Origin: PNON01 sp964387025
GTDB taxonomy: Bacteria > Chloroflexota > Anaerolineae > Anaerolineales > Anaerolineaceae
Assembly: GCA_964387025.1 (NCBI GenBank)
Contig: CAYLUZ010000001.1
Coordinates: 186,001-250,000, forward strand
DNA length: 64,000 nt
Reading direction: 5' to 3'
Below are positions 1 to 8,068 of this stretch, in pieces; position 1 is the stretch's first letter, and each line of letters opens with the position of its first letter. Below the pieces are notes generated by a model that worked only from the letters and a program-made list of their open reading frames with translations, was not told the DNA's origin and searched no databases. Made by a program: the position numbers and the translations under genes.

Positions 1-2
1 AT

Positions 3-230
3 ACCATTGCGGATATTAAGAAACAGATCGCTGAATTCGAAAAGGTTTACGAAACCGAAAAGGAAGCCATTCAGGAGAAATGGAAAAAAGTTGCAGATGA
101 AACGACTTCCATACCGGTTGTTCCTTCAAGATCGAACATCTTCACAGAAGCATTCGGCGTGATTTGGCTGCCATATTACCAGGTACTTTCAGGCGGCCAA
201 GCCCAGCTGTTGCCTGGATATAAATCTTAA
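3..230 (+). CDS. C-terminal end of an unidentified protein (partial)
   Basis: An open frame runs in from the left edge and stops with TAA at 228-230, giving 75 residues. The first part is charged and probably a coiled coil (many Lys and Glu), followed by a more hydrophobic tail containing WLPYYQ and ending PGYKS. I do not recognise the family from this fragment. Only 11 bases separate it from the DUF1697 gene, so the two may be cotranscribed. The start lies outside the window. Confidence 0.7.
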   Translation, partial: TIADIKKQIAEFEKVYETEKEAIQEKWKKVADETTSIPVVPSRSNIFTEAFGVIWLPYYQVLSGGQAQLLPGYKS

Positions 231-241
231 TATTTCATGCC

Positions 242-769
242 ATGAGCAGATATTTTGCCTTTTTGCGTGCGATCAATGTCGGCGGCCATACAGTCAAAAT
301 GGATCTATTAAAATCCCTTTTTCAAGGCTGCGGATTCTCAAATGTAGAAACATTTATTGCCAGCGGAAATGTTATTTTTGATTCCCGGATTGATGACGTT
401 CAAAAGATTCCCCAAACAATAGAAACGTGCTTAAAAGAAAAGCTTGGATACCAGGTGTCCACTTTTGTTAGGAACTCGGAAGAATTATCGGCAATCATTA
501 ATAATCAACAGTTTTCGGATTCCGATGATGCAAACATCTATATTGCATTCCTTTCTGGGTCTCCTGATGGACAGGCTCGCGATAAATTGTATGCAAATGA
601 TACGGAAGATAACCATTTCCATATCCAGGACAGGGAAGTGTACTGGTTGTGCCGGACTCGTTTCAGCGATTCGGTCTTTTCAGGTGCACAACTTGAAAAA
701 ACATTGGGAATGCCTGCAACAATTCGTAACCGGACCACGTTACAAAAAATGGTAATAAAATACTCATAG
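242..769 (+). CDS. DUF1697 domain-containing protein
   Basis: This 175-residue protein has the family's hallmark start: a short beta strand with FLRAINVGG, then KMDLLKSLFQGCGF and VETFIASGNVIF (about residues 6-46). The length matches the family, which is usually 170-185 residues. DUF1697 proteins are small cytoplasmic proteins of unknown biochemical function, so no activity is assigned. It lies in a run of plus-strand genes with the preceding fragment and plsC, with a 45-base gap to the latter. Confidence 0.88.
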   Translation: MSRYFAFLRAINVGGHTVKMDLLKSLFQGCGFSNVETFIASGNVIFDSRIDDVQKIPQTIETCLKEKLGYQVSTFVRNSEELSAIINNQQFSDSDDANIYIAFLSGSPDGQARDKLYANDTEDNHFHIQDREVYWLCRTRFSDSVFSGAQLEKTLGMPATIRNRTTLQKMVIKYS

Positions 770-814
770 CTGTTATATTTGCGGTATTATTTTTGTGAGG
801 CTACAATTTAAAAG

Positions 815-1492
815 ATGAGTATAACTTCTCGAAGAGCGCTTCGCTCACTTACCACCACCATTTTTACCGGATTGATGAATATCCATTTCAGTGGATTGGA
901 GAATATTCCGCCCACAGGAGGTTGTATTCTCGCGACTAACCATCTCAGTCGATTGGATACGCCGCTGATTTTTATGGCTGTTGAAAGGGAAGATCTTTCC
1001 GGTTTGGTGACCCACAAATACCGCTATAATCCGCTCTTTGCCCTCTTTGTAAGAGTATCCAATTCAATATGGATCAATCGTGATATCGCCGATTATCAAG
1101 CTATTCGCGCCGCATTGAGTCATATTAAAAATGGAGGAGTTTTGGGTATTGCGCCAGAGGGTACCCGCAGCAGGAACGGTAAATTGATCCTGGCAAAGAG
1201 TGGAATAGCTTTAATCGCTGAAAAAGCAGGCGTTCCTATTATTCCGGTAGGAATCTATGGTTCTGAAGACACCATGTTCAAATTAAGGCACTTTCAGCGC
1301 CCGAATGTTTATTTAAACTTTGGTGAATCTTTTCTCTTGCCGACGATAGACCGTGTCGATCGTGAGTCATCACTACTTCACAATACCGACGAGATCATGT
1401 GCCGTATTGCAGCACTTCTCCCCGAAAAATACCATGGTTTTTATAGTGGGCATTTTAGAATCAAAGAACTTTCCGAAGGAATAAATAAATGA
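815..1492 (+). CDS. plsC: 1-acyl-sn-glycerol-3-phosphate acyltransferase (PlsC family)
   Basis: The 225-residue protein carries the acyltransferase signature NHxxxxD (N42-H43 to D48) and the second block PEGTRSR (about residues 114-120), which binds the glycerol-phosphate group. Family members add a second acyl chain to lysophosphatidic acid at the inner membrane face, giving phosphatidic acid for membrane lipids. The length is normal for a minimal PlsC. Its stop overlaps the start of the following deoxynucleoside kinase by ATGA, so the two are translationally coupled although no pathway link is obvious. The exact acyl acceptor cannot be read from sequence. Confidence 0.88.
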   Translation: MSITSRRALRSLTTTIFTGLMNIHFSGLENIPPTGGCILATNHLSRLDTPLIFMAVEREDLSGLVTHKYRYNPLFALFVRVSNSIWINRDIADYQAIRAALSHIKNGGVLGIAPEGTRSRNGKLILAKSGIALIAEKAGVPIIPVGIYGSEDTMFKLRHFQRPNVYLNFGESFLLPTIDRVDRESSLLHNTDEIMCRIAALLPEKYHGFYSGHFRIKELSEGINK

Positions 1493-2142
1493 ATCAAAAA
1501 CACGTCATCGTAGCTGGTAACATTGGAGTCGGGAAAACATCCCTGGTTAGTTTGCTTTCAGCAAAAATGGATTGGGAACCTTATTTTGAGCCTGAAGCAG
1601 CCAACCCTTACCTTTCTGACTTTTATAAAGATATGAGCGGCTGGGCCTTTCACTCCCAGGTGTTCTTTCTCTCCAGGAGATTAAAATCTCATCACGAAAT
1701 ATCCAGATATTCCAGACCAGTATTACAAGATCGAAGTGTATACGAAGATGCGGAAATTTTTGCCAAAAATTTACATCTGCAGGGATATATCACTTCGCGG
1801 GATTTTAATACTTATTGTGACTTATATAAGACCCTGCTGGAATTTCTTCCTCCCCCTGATCTGGTTATCTATTTACGGGCTTCGGTTCCAGTCCTTCTCA
1901 AACGTATCAATCAGCGTGGGAGGGATTATGAAAAGAATATTGCATCTGAATATCTTGATGACCTAAATACTCTTTATAACTCGTGGATATCTGAATTTAC
2001 TTTATGTCCTGTATTGACCATTCCAGCCGATAATATGGATTATGTCGAAATTCCGGCACACCTAGAATTAATCATGGAAAAAGTCCAGGATAAATTAACT
2101 GGTAAAGAAATAGTTGATTTTTCTCCAGAAGAAATCAGTTGA
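1489..2142 (+). CDS. Deoxynucleoside kinase (dNK family), copy 1
   Basis: A P-loop GNIGVGKTS (about residues 10-18) and a DRS motif at residues 81-83 identify the deoxyadenosine/deoxyguanosine kinase family. An Arg-rich lid (RINQRGRDYEKN) lies in the last third. The enzyme salvages deoxynucleosides by ATP-dependent 5'-phosphorylation. Its 217 residues match bacterial dAK/dGK. It overlaps plsC by four bases (ATGA). A second family member lies at 5531-6190 on the other strand and has a different residue after the catalytic Asp, so the pair may have split substrate preference, as dAK and dGK do in Bacillus (inference). Confidence 0.88.
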   Translation: MNQKHVIVAGNIGVGKTSLVSLLSAKMDWEPYFEPEAANPYLSDFYKDMSGWAFHSQVFFLSRRLKSHHEISRYSRPVLQDRSVYEDAEIFAKNLHLQGYITSRDFNTYCDLYKTLLEFLPPPDLVIYLRASVPVLLKRINQRGRDYEKNIASEYLDDLNTLYNSWISEFTLCPVLTIPADNMDYVEIPAHLELIMEKVQDKLTGKEIVDFSPEEIS

Positions 2143-2154
2143 ACAGAGTAATAA

Positions 2155-2427
2155 TTATTCTTTCGCTGGAAACGGATCGACAACAACTTTTATCGCCGTT
2201 CTAACTTTTCCATCAATTTCCACATCTACAAACTCTGGAATGCAATAAATGGGAATTCCATCTTCTGCAAGATATCCCTTGGCAAGGACAACCGCTTTGA
2301 CGGCCTGATTTACAGCTCCAGCTCCGATCGCCTGAACTTCAGCGTGTTTATGATCTCGCATAACTCCCGCTATCGCCCCAGCAACTGCTGCAGTACGTGA
2401 AGTTGCAGATACTTTAATGATGTCCAT
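2155..2427 (-). CDS. spoVS: Stage V sporulation protein S (SpoVS) family
   Basis: The 90-residue product is a clear SpoVS: the start MDIIKVSATSRTAAVAGAIA and the central block EVQAIGAGAVNQAVKAV are close to the Bacillus protein. The fold is Alba-like and nucleic-acid binding is suspected. Homologues occur in many non-sporulating bacteria, including Chloroflexota and Deinococcota, so it does not imply sporulation. The start is supported by a GGGAGAAG stretch upstream. It ends 12 bases from the end of the convergent deoxynucleoside kinase and is transcribed away from the DnaA-box-rich gap on its 5' side. Confidence 0.92.
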   Translation of the reverse strand: MDIIKVSATSRTAAVAGAIAGVMRDHKHAEVQAIGAGAVNQAVKAVVLAKGYLAEDGIPIYCIPEFVDVEIDGKVRTAIKVVVDPFPAKE

Positions 2428-3069
2428 TATCTTCTCCCTTGGTGAACATCTGCCATATTGTTTAGTGGACTAGACAATATCTTAAATCGATTGTACAAGA
2501 TTCAAGTAGTGTTTTCAATAGCATTGTATTTATATGAAGTTAATCAGTATAGTATTCATAGAAGGGCTTGTTGAAAAGTGGATAATAATTGCAGAGGAAC
2601 TTATTCACAAATTTGAAAATTAATTAATTATAAATAAGCACGAAATAAATGTAATTTGCTAATGATACCTTTTTACAATCAATCAGAATAATCACCTTAA
2701 ATTATCCGAGCGGTGTACTAAATCTGGATAAGTAGGTTGTTGGGATAATAACTCTTTTCCTTGTGGATAAAGCCTTTATTATGAACAACTTTTCCACAAA
2801 AGTATACAAAGGGAAATAAAGAATCAATTGTAATATATTCTGGTATATATTCATTTTAAATGGATGACCGTCATGTAAGAAGATATTTAGTTACTTCGTG
2901 GTAGAGAAGACACAAGATATTTATATAATCATTTGAGTTCAGTCAGGTATACAATTAAAATATCAGGAAGAAACAATCTTTGTTGAGAATATGACTAATC
3001 CACAGGTTATACCGGGTTATCCACAGAAAGTATAATTTTTATGATATGTACTTTGAATAGAAATTAACA
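2428..3069. other. AT-rich intergenic region with a cluster of DnaA boxes; candidate replication origin
   Basis: No gene fits in these 642 bases. Three perfect TTATNCACA boxes are present: 2601-2609 (+), 2762-2770 (-) and 3017-3025 (+). Four more differ at one base: 2577-2585 (-), 2723-2731 (-), 2790-2798 (+) and 2996-3004 (+). A very AT-rich stretch at about 2617-2650 could unwind. The flanking genes spoVS and the methyltransferase point outward. This is the usual make-up of oriC, but no dnaA, dnaN or rpmH is in the window, so an accessory DnaA-binding (titration or regulatory) site is the main alternative. Confidence 0.55.
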
Positions 3070-3618
3070 ATGACGGAAATAATCTTCCTCGTTTTGGGTT
3101 TTCTTATTCTACTATTTATCTCATGGAAGACTATCCGATCCGTCCGCTCCCATGGACTCTACAGGTTGGTAGTCTGGATGGGTATATGGGCTTTATTTAT
3201 ACTGAATTGGAGGTACTGGTTCCGGAATCCATTCTCGATCAATCAGCTCATTTCCTGGGGATTCCTCATAATTTCAATAACCCTATTGGTAATGAGTTTA
3301 TCAACGCTGAATCGTAAAGGAAAACCGGAACAATCCAGGGCTGACGAAACCTTGCTGGGGTTGGAAAAGACGACAAAGTTGGTCACCAGCGGCATTTACC
3401 AGTATATCCGCCACCCGATGTATAGTTCGCTGCTATTCCTTGGTTCTGGAATATTCTTAAAAGCGCCTTCATTTTTGGGATTAGTTATCCTTCTTCTTGT
3501 GATCATATCCCTGGAGTTGACCGCCAACATAGAAGAGGTGGAAGATATTCAATACTTTGGGGAGACCTACCAGGCGTATAAGAACAGGACGAAGAAGTTC
3601 GTTCCTTACTTATGGTAA
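3070..3618 (+). CDS. Isoprenylcysteine carboxyl methyltransferase-like / phospholipid methyltransferase family membrane protein
   Basis: The 182-residue protein has four or five hydrophobic segments and a C-terminal half with IYQYIRHPMYSSLLFLG, the RHPxY motif of the ICMT/PEMT superfamily of membrane methyltransferases, followed by a conserved E..YFG..Y..Y pattern near the end. Such enzymes methylate a membrane-embedded substrate with S-adenosylmethionine. The substrate cannot be deduced. It is the first gene to the right of the DnaA-box cluster and stands alone, with 63 bases before the next lipoprotein. Confidence 0.75.
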   Translation: MTEIIFLVLGFLILLFISWKTIRSVRSHGLYRLVVWMGIWALFILNWRYWFRNPFSINQLISWGFLIISITLLVMSLSTLNRKGKPEQSRADETLLGLEKTTKLVTSGIYQYIRHPMYSSLLFLGSGIFLKAPSFLGLVILLLVIISLELTANIEEVEDIQYFGETYQAYKNRTKKFVPYLW

Positions 3619-3681
3619 TCTGCGAGAGGTTTTACCCAAAAAACTCTCCTCTCACCTGTATTTCTAAATGAGCATCTTGTA

Positions 3682-4458
3682 ATGAAACTAATAAGGGTTC
3701 TCGTTATTTGCAGTTTCCTAATGAGTTCATGTACACCAAAGCAGGGATGTTCGAATATTGGTCCAGAAGAAAAATGCACCCGAGTCTTTTTCGTCGGGAA
3801 CAGTTACACCTATGTAAACAACCTGCCCGATGTGTTTGCCAAACTATCATCTTCTGGTGGGCATCAAGTGGAAACCGGTATTGCAGCCGATGGAGGGTGG
3901 ATGCTAGCTGATGCGGTTTTATCAAAAGATATCAGGGATGGTTTGGCATCGAAAAAGTGGGATTATGTCGTTCTTCAGGAACAAAGCCAGACCCCGGCCT
4001 CTGGACAAAGCCGGACCATGTTCATGCTACCGGCAGTCCGCGAACTAACCGGGCTGATCTACCCGACAGGTGCGATTCCGATCCTCTTCAATACCTGGGG
4101 GCATCGCGAAGGCTGGCTGGATAACGGGCTTCCGGATTATGAGAGTATGCAAAACGCAATAAATGCTGGATATATGGAAGTTTCCCGGGAACTGAATATT
4201 GCTGTCGCCCCGGTAGGTTTCGCCTGGCAGGCAGCCCATAGTCAATACCCCCAGATCAATCTTTGGCAGGACGATGGAAGCCATCCGAGCCCAGCCGGAA
4301 CATACCTGGCGGCATGTGTTTTTTATGCGGTCATCTTCCATGAGAGTCCGGCGAGGGTGGATTATTATGGCAAGTTGGATAAATCTATTGCATTGATCCT
4401 GCAAAAGATCGCAGCAGATACCGTGTTGGACGACAAAGTGCAAAGGAAATTACCGTAA
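3682..4458 (+). CDS. SGNH-hydrolase-like lipoprotein (DUF4886-like)
   Basis: A signal peptide with a lipobox ending at Cys17 (MSSC) predicts a membrane-anchored extracytoplasmic protein. The mature domain begins FFVGNSYTYVNNLP, with Ser41 in the GNS block of SGNH/GDSL-type hydrolases, and a C-terminal DGSHPSPAG supplies the Asp-x-x-His pair (D198, H201). The pattern resembles DUF4886 proteins, which are treated as SGNH esterases of unknown substrate. The 258-residue length fits. No partner gene is nearby, and the enzyme activity is inferred from these motifs only. Confidence 0.72.
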   Translation: MKLIRVLVICSFLMSSCTPKQGCSNIGPEEKCTRVFFVGNSYTYVNNLPDVFAKLSSSGGHQVETGIAADGGWMLADAVLSKDIRDGLASKKWDYVVLQEQSQTPASGQSRTMFMLPAVRELTGLIYPTGAIPILFNTWGHREGWLDNGLPDYESMQNAINAGYMEVSRELNIAVAPVGFAWQAAHSQYPQINLWQDDGSHPSPAGTYLAACVFYAVIFHESPARVDYYGKLDKSIALILQKIAADTVLDDKVQRKLP

Positions 4459-4515
4459 AAGTATATGTATCTAAAGCTTCAAATTAGGAAAATCACGACC
4501 CCCAATTAAACTATT

Positions 4516-5520
4516 TTACGCGCCGGATTTATTCGCCCAGTCTTCCAGCACTTCATCGACATGGTCCAGGTATGCATCCAGCGCTTGCAATTTCTCAGGG
4601 AACTGATCTTTTCCCAACCCCATCTCTTTTAGCGTGTCGAACCAGGCGATATATTCTGGTGAGGTGGCATAAAGATATGAGACTGCCTTGGCCCAGGTAT
4701 AGAACATAGGGTATGCCGCGGCCAGCACTTCGCCGTCTTCCAGGTGCGCCTGGATCGCCTTACTGTAATAGCCCAGGCGCAGCGGGTGCAGATCCGGCGA
4801 GGTTTCAGCCTGCTCTCCCGAAGAACGAAATGCTTTCTCCCAAACGGGCAGCATTGAAGAGATATTTTCTGTGGTGAGATTTTGCAGGTCCAGTAAATTT
4901 ACAAGACTGGTTACCAAACCGGATGCACCGATCTCATTGCAGCGATCCGGAAATTCCTGCAGGAAGCACCTTCGAGTCAGTGGTGCTCCAGTAAGGCTGG
5001 CAGCAGCATTGGCTGCACACTCCACTGCTTCCATGAATTTACGTACTTTCTTGACATAGATTGGGCGGCCTTCGTTCAACTCGGTCCAGATGGAACGGGC
5101 TTTATCGCTCAGGGTTCGCGCCCGCGCCAGGATGTGATCTGGACGATAGAATTGTGAGCCAGCACTCGCCTGGGTAAACTCAAACCAATGGCGCACATCG
5201 TAAAGTAATACAGGGTGATTCTGAACAGCTGGACCTAACCAGGCATCTGCCCGTAGAGTACGTGGCTGCTGGTAAACCGACTCGCCGTGGTGAACAACAT
5301 CCAGGTGTACTTCATCGTTGACCCGGAAGATCTCGCGTTTCACTTTTAATTCACCAGCGTGAATGATGACCAGGTCGATATCAGTCGTTCCACCCTTCAA
5401 TGGTTCATCTGATAAGACTGAGCCGATAAGGTAAGCACCTACCAGGTCACGATCGGATTTGATCCGTTTGGCTACATGGTCCATTGCAGTTTTGTGTAGA
5501 AAATCCCTGGTATTTCTCAT
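4516..5520 (-). CDS. Nucleotidyltransferase-fold protein with C-terminal helical domain
   Basis: The N-terminal part (about residues 15-100) has the polymerase-beta-type nucleotidyltransferase motif: LIGSVL (G33-S34) followed by TTDIDLVII (D47, D49), the metal-binding Asp pair. The remaining 230 or so residues are helical, rich in Trp and Tyr, and unassigned. Such proteins may transfer a nucleotide to a drug, protein or RNA; the target here is unknown. The start ATG is preceded by GGGAG. It begins only 10 bases after the end of the upstream deoxynucleoside kinase, so the two form a minus-strand operon. Confidence 0.72.
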   Translation of the reverse strand: MRNTRDFLHKTAMDHVAKRIKSDRDLVGAYLIGSVLSDEPLKGGTTDIDLVIIHAGELKVKREIFRVNDEVHLDVVHHGESVYQQPRTLRADAWLGPAVQNHPVLLYDVRHWFEFTQASAGSQFYRPDHILARARTLSDKARSIWTELNEGRPIYVKKVRKFMEAVECAANAAASLTGAPLTRRCFLQEFPDRCNEIGASGLVTSLVNLLDLQNLTTENISSMLPVWEKAFRSSGEQAETSPDLHPLRLGYYSKAIQAHLEDGEVLAAAYPMFYTWAKAVSYLYATSPEYIAWFDTLKEMGLGKDQFPEKLQALDAYLDHVDEVLEDWANKSGA

Positions 5521-5530
5521 GGCTCCCTTT

Positions 5531-6190
5531 TTACAACTCTTCCTGACTCAATTTTACACCCATTGGCAATTCCGGTTGGAACGGGAGAGACTCCAATGCA
5601 TGTCGGATGCGGCTCTCGATAATTTTGAGGTCTTCCGGCCGGGCAACAAAATCCAGGTTGTCAGATTCAATGATCAATGTCGGGCCGGATTTACTATATC
5701 CAGCGAAAAAATCGTCATAAGCATGGTTAAGTTCATCGATATACTTTCGCTCAATGTTGCGTTCATAAGATCTATCGCGCATGACGATTCGCTGCATTAA
5801 GACATTGGTGGAAGCACGTAAGTAAACAACCAGGTTGGGGAGTGGAATTTTCTCTGCCAAGGCTTCATGCACTTTTTGATACATATTCAGTTCATCCCCG
5901 GCTAAATTGATTCTAGCAAAAAGAGAATCTTTTTCAAAGGTATAATCCGCGATCAGGTCCAACCCCTGCGTCAGGAGTTGTGGAACATTGGCGCGTTGTT
6001 GACGATAGCGGCTGAGCAAAAAGAAAATTTGTGTCTGGAAGGCGTAACGGGCGCGATCGGAGTAAAAATCGGAGAGAAATGGGTTCTCTTCGAACACTTC
6101 AAGGAGAAGTTGCGTATTAAAAATGGACTGTAGTGTACGCGCCAGGGTGGTTTTTCCCACCCCGATCACGCCCTCTATCGCAAGATACAT
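5531..6190 (-). CDS. Deoxynucleoside kinase (dNK family), copy 2
   Basis: The P-loop EGVIGVGKTTLA (residues 6-17) and the family blocks ENPFLSDFYSD and RDRSYERNI mark this 219-residue protein as a dAK/dGK-type kinase. Where copy 1 (1489-2142) has DRS after the second strand, this one has ADYTFEKDSLFA (residues 81-92). That Tyr-for-Arg change is a reason to expect different substrates. It is the first gene of a two-gene operon with the nucleotidyltransferase-fold protein 10 bases downstream, so the pair may act on the same nucleotide pool (inference). Confidence 0.88.
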   Translation of the reverse strand: MYLAIEGVIGVGKTTLARTLQSIFNTQLLLEVFEENPFLSDFYSDRARYAFQTQIFFLLSRYRQQRANVPQLLTQGLDLIADYTFEKDSLFARINLAGDELNMYQKVHEALAEKIPLPNLVVYLRASTNVLMQRIVMRDRSYERNIERKYIDELNHAYDDFFAGYSKSGPTLIIESDNLDFVARPEDLKIIESRIRHALESLPFQPELPMGVKLSQEEL

Positions 6191-6286
6191 AATAACCCCA
6201 CAACAAACAAGGATCCAAAATTAATCGTGGAGACCGGGAAATTTTGCAAGAACGTGTAAAAAACCCCCGGTCATTTCATAGTCAGG

Positions 6287-8068
6287 CTACTTGGTTATGG
6301 GAAGCTTCTCAAGCTGAACAACCAGGTCTTTGATCACATCATAGCCGCCCTGCCAGAAGGAACGCTGACGAAAGTCGATCCCAGCGTCTTTGAGTACTTT
6401 TTCCGGTGCTTCAGAACCACCCGCGGAGAGGATCTTGAGATAACGCGGCTTGAAACTTTCACCTTCAGCCTTGAATTGTTTATATAGTGAAAGCACCAAT
6501 AATTGCCCGAAGGAATAAGCATACACATAGAATGGGACATTATAAATATGCGGGATGGAAACCCATTCCCACTTGAATTCTTCACCAATCTCCACCGAAT
6601 CGCCGAATTGTTCTTTCAGATTTTCCATGTATGCAGCAGCCAACTCATCCACCGAAGCATTATTAACCACCAAGGCATGTGCTTTACGTTCGTACATGGC
6701 AAAATATGCCTGCCTTAAAATAGTGGCATATGCATCATCCACCTGGCGGAAGATCAAATCACGGCGGACACTTTCATCCTTCTCCTGGCTGAGCAGCTTA
6801 TCCACCAGCATCATTTCGCCAAAAGTGGAGGCAGTCTCTGCCAACGGCAGGCAGGCATGCTGGGTAAACTGAGTGTGATGGCTGGCTAACATAGAGTGGA
6901 TGGCATGCCCGAGTTCGTGAGCCATGGTGGCCACATCATCAGAACGACCCTGATAATTGAGCATCACCCAGGGGGTGAGCTCCGGATTGATGGTGGAGCA
7001 AAAGGCGCCGCTGCGTTTTCCCTTACGGACTTCGCTATCCAGATGTTTTTCTGTGAACACTCGTTCAGCCAGTTCAGCCATACGCGGGTCAAAATCTCTA
7101 AATGACTGGAAAACAAAAGGTGCGGCTTCTTCGTAGGCAAACAACTTGTCGGATTTCTCTACGGGTGCATAAACATCATACCGACGCAGTTTTTCAACAC
7201 CCAACCAGCGTGCTTTGAGCTTGAAAAAACGTTGAAATACAACTGCATTCTCCTGGCTGACAGATAGTAGAGTCTCCACAACTTCATCCGGAATATCATT
7301 GACCAGGTTACGGGAGGCGATCGGTGAACTGAAATGGCGTAAGTTTACCTGTTCATTGCTCCAGTTGCGAACGATGGCTTGATACATTTGACCAAGAATC
7401 GGTCCATCCTGGCCATAAACTCGATATAGCTCCTGGTAGGCTTTCGAGCGCAGGTCAGCATCATGGTGGCGGGCATATACCATTAATTCGCCTCGCGTCA
7501 TTTCCTTTACTTCACCGTCCACTTCGATTTTGAATGTGTACCGGTTGGTGATGGAGTCATACAGCATATTAATGGCATTCAAACCAGTGACATCCTTGAT
7601 ATTGATGATCTTCTCTTCGGATTCAGTGAGGGTGTGTGGTTTGAAGTGGCGCATTTCTTCCAACCAGTAGCGGTAATCTCCGGCTGTGTCCATCAACCGG
7701 TTGGCTGCAGCATCATCCAGGCTTTTCCACCACAGGTTAAAAAAGAGGGTCCGGTTGGTATATTCAGCCATCAATTGGTCGATGCGGGCGATCAAGGTTT
7801 GAGCCGCCTGGTTCTGAGTGTCTTCGGTGAACCAAAGTTCGGCAAAGCCAAACAGCCGGTATCCCAGCTTGGTGAGCTTTTCCTCTTTCAAGATGATCTG
7901 CATGAAATGCTCTGGGCTGATGTTCGCGTTGAGGAACTCACGTTCCTTCTCCAGCTCCACCACTTGCTCTTCCATGGATTTGAAAGCAGTATTTATCTCA
8001 GGTCCGTCAGGAGAGGGGAAAAGATCAGCCAGACTCCAGCGGGTTTGGGTATAGATTTTAGTTGTCAT
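6287..8068 (-). CDS. pepF: Oligoendopeptidase F (M3 family metallopeptidase)
   Basis: The zinc-binding HELGH motif sits at residues 384-388, with the third ligand in LAETASTFGE (E411), as in M3B peptidases. The N-terminal PepF-type helical region precedes it, and 593 residues is the normal length. The enzyme is a cytoplasmic zinc peptidase that cuts short oligopeptides. The start ATG overlaps the stop of the upstream DNA methyltransferase by ATGA, so they are coupled. The GYRY-type substrate-contact region is present as YVYAYSFGQLLVLSLY (about residues 520-540). Confidence 0.93.
   Translation of the reverse strand: MTTKIYTQTRWSLADLFPSPDGPEINTAFKSMEEQVVELEKEREFLNANISPEHFMQIILKEEKLTKLGYRLFGFAELWFTEDTQNQAAQTLIARIDQLMAEYTNRTLFFNLWWKSLDDAAANRLMDTAGDYRYWLEEMRHFKPHTLTESEEKIINIKDVTGLNAINMLYDSITNRYTFKIEVDGEVKEMTRGELMVYARHHDADLRSKAYQELYRVYGQDGPILGQMYQAIVRNWSNEQVNLRHFSSPIASRNLVNDIPDEVVETLLSVSQENAVVFQRFFKLKARWLGVEKLRRYDVYAPVEKSDKLFAYEEAAPFVFQSFRDFDPRMAELAERVFTEKHLDSEVRKGKRSGAFCSTINPELTPWVMLNYQGRSDDVATMAHELGHAIHSMLASHHTQFTQHACLPLAETASTFGEMMLVDKLLSQEKDESVRRDLIFRQVDDAYATILRQAYFAMYERKAHALVVNNASVDELAAAYMENLKEQFGDSVEIGEEFKWEWVSIPHIYNVPFYVYAYSFGQLLVLSLYKQFKAEGESFKPRYLKILSAGGSEAPEKVLKDAGIDFRQRSFWQGGYDVIKDLVVQLEKLPITK

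Noticed and set aside
2155..2427. SpoVS as evidence for sporulation
   Set aside because: SpoVS homologues occur in many non-sporulating lineages and no other sporulation gene is present.
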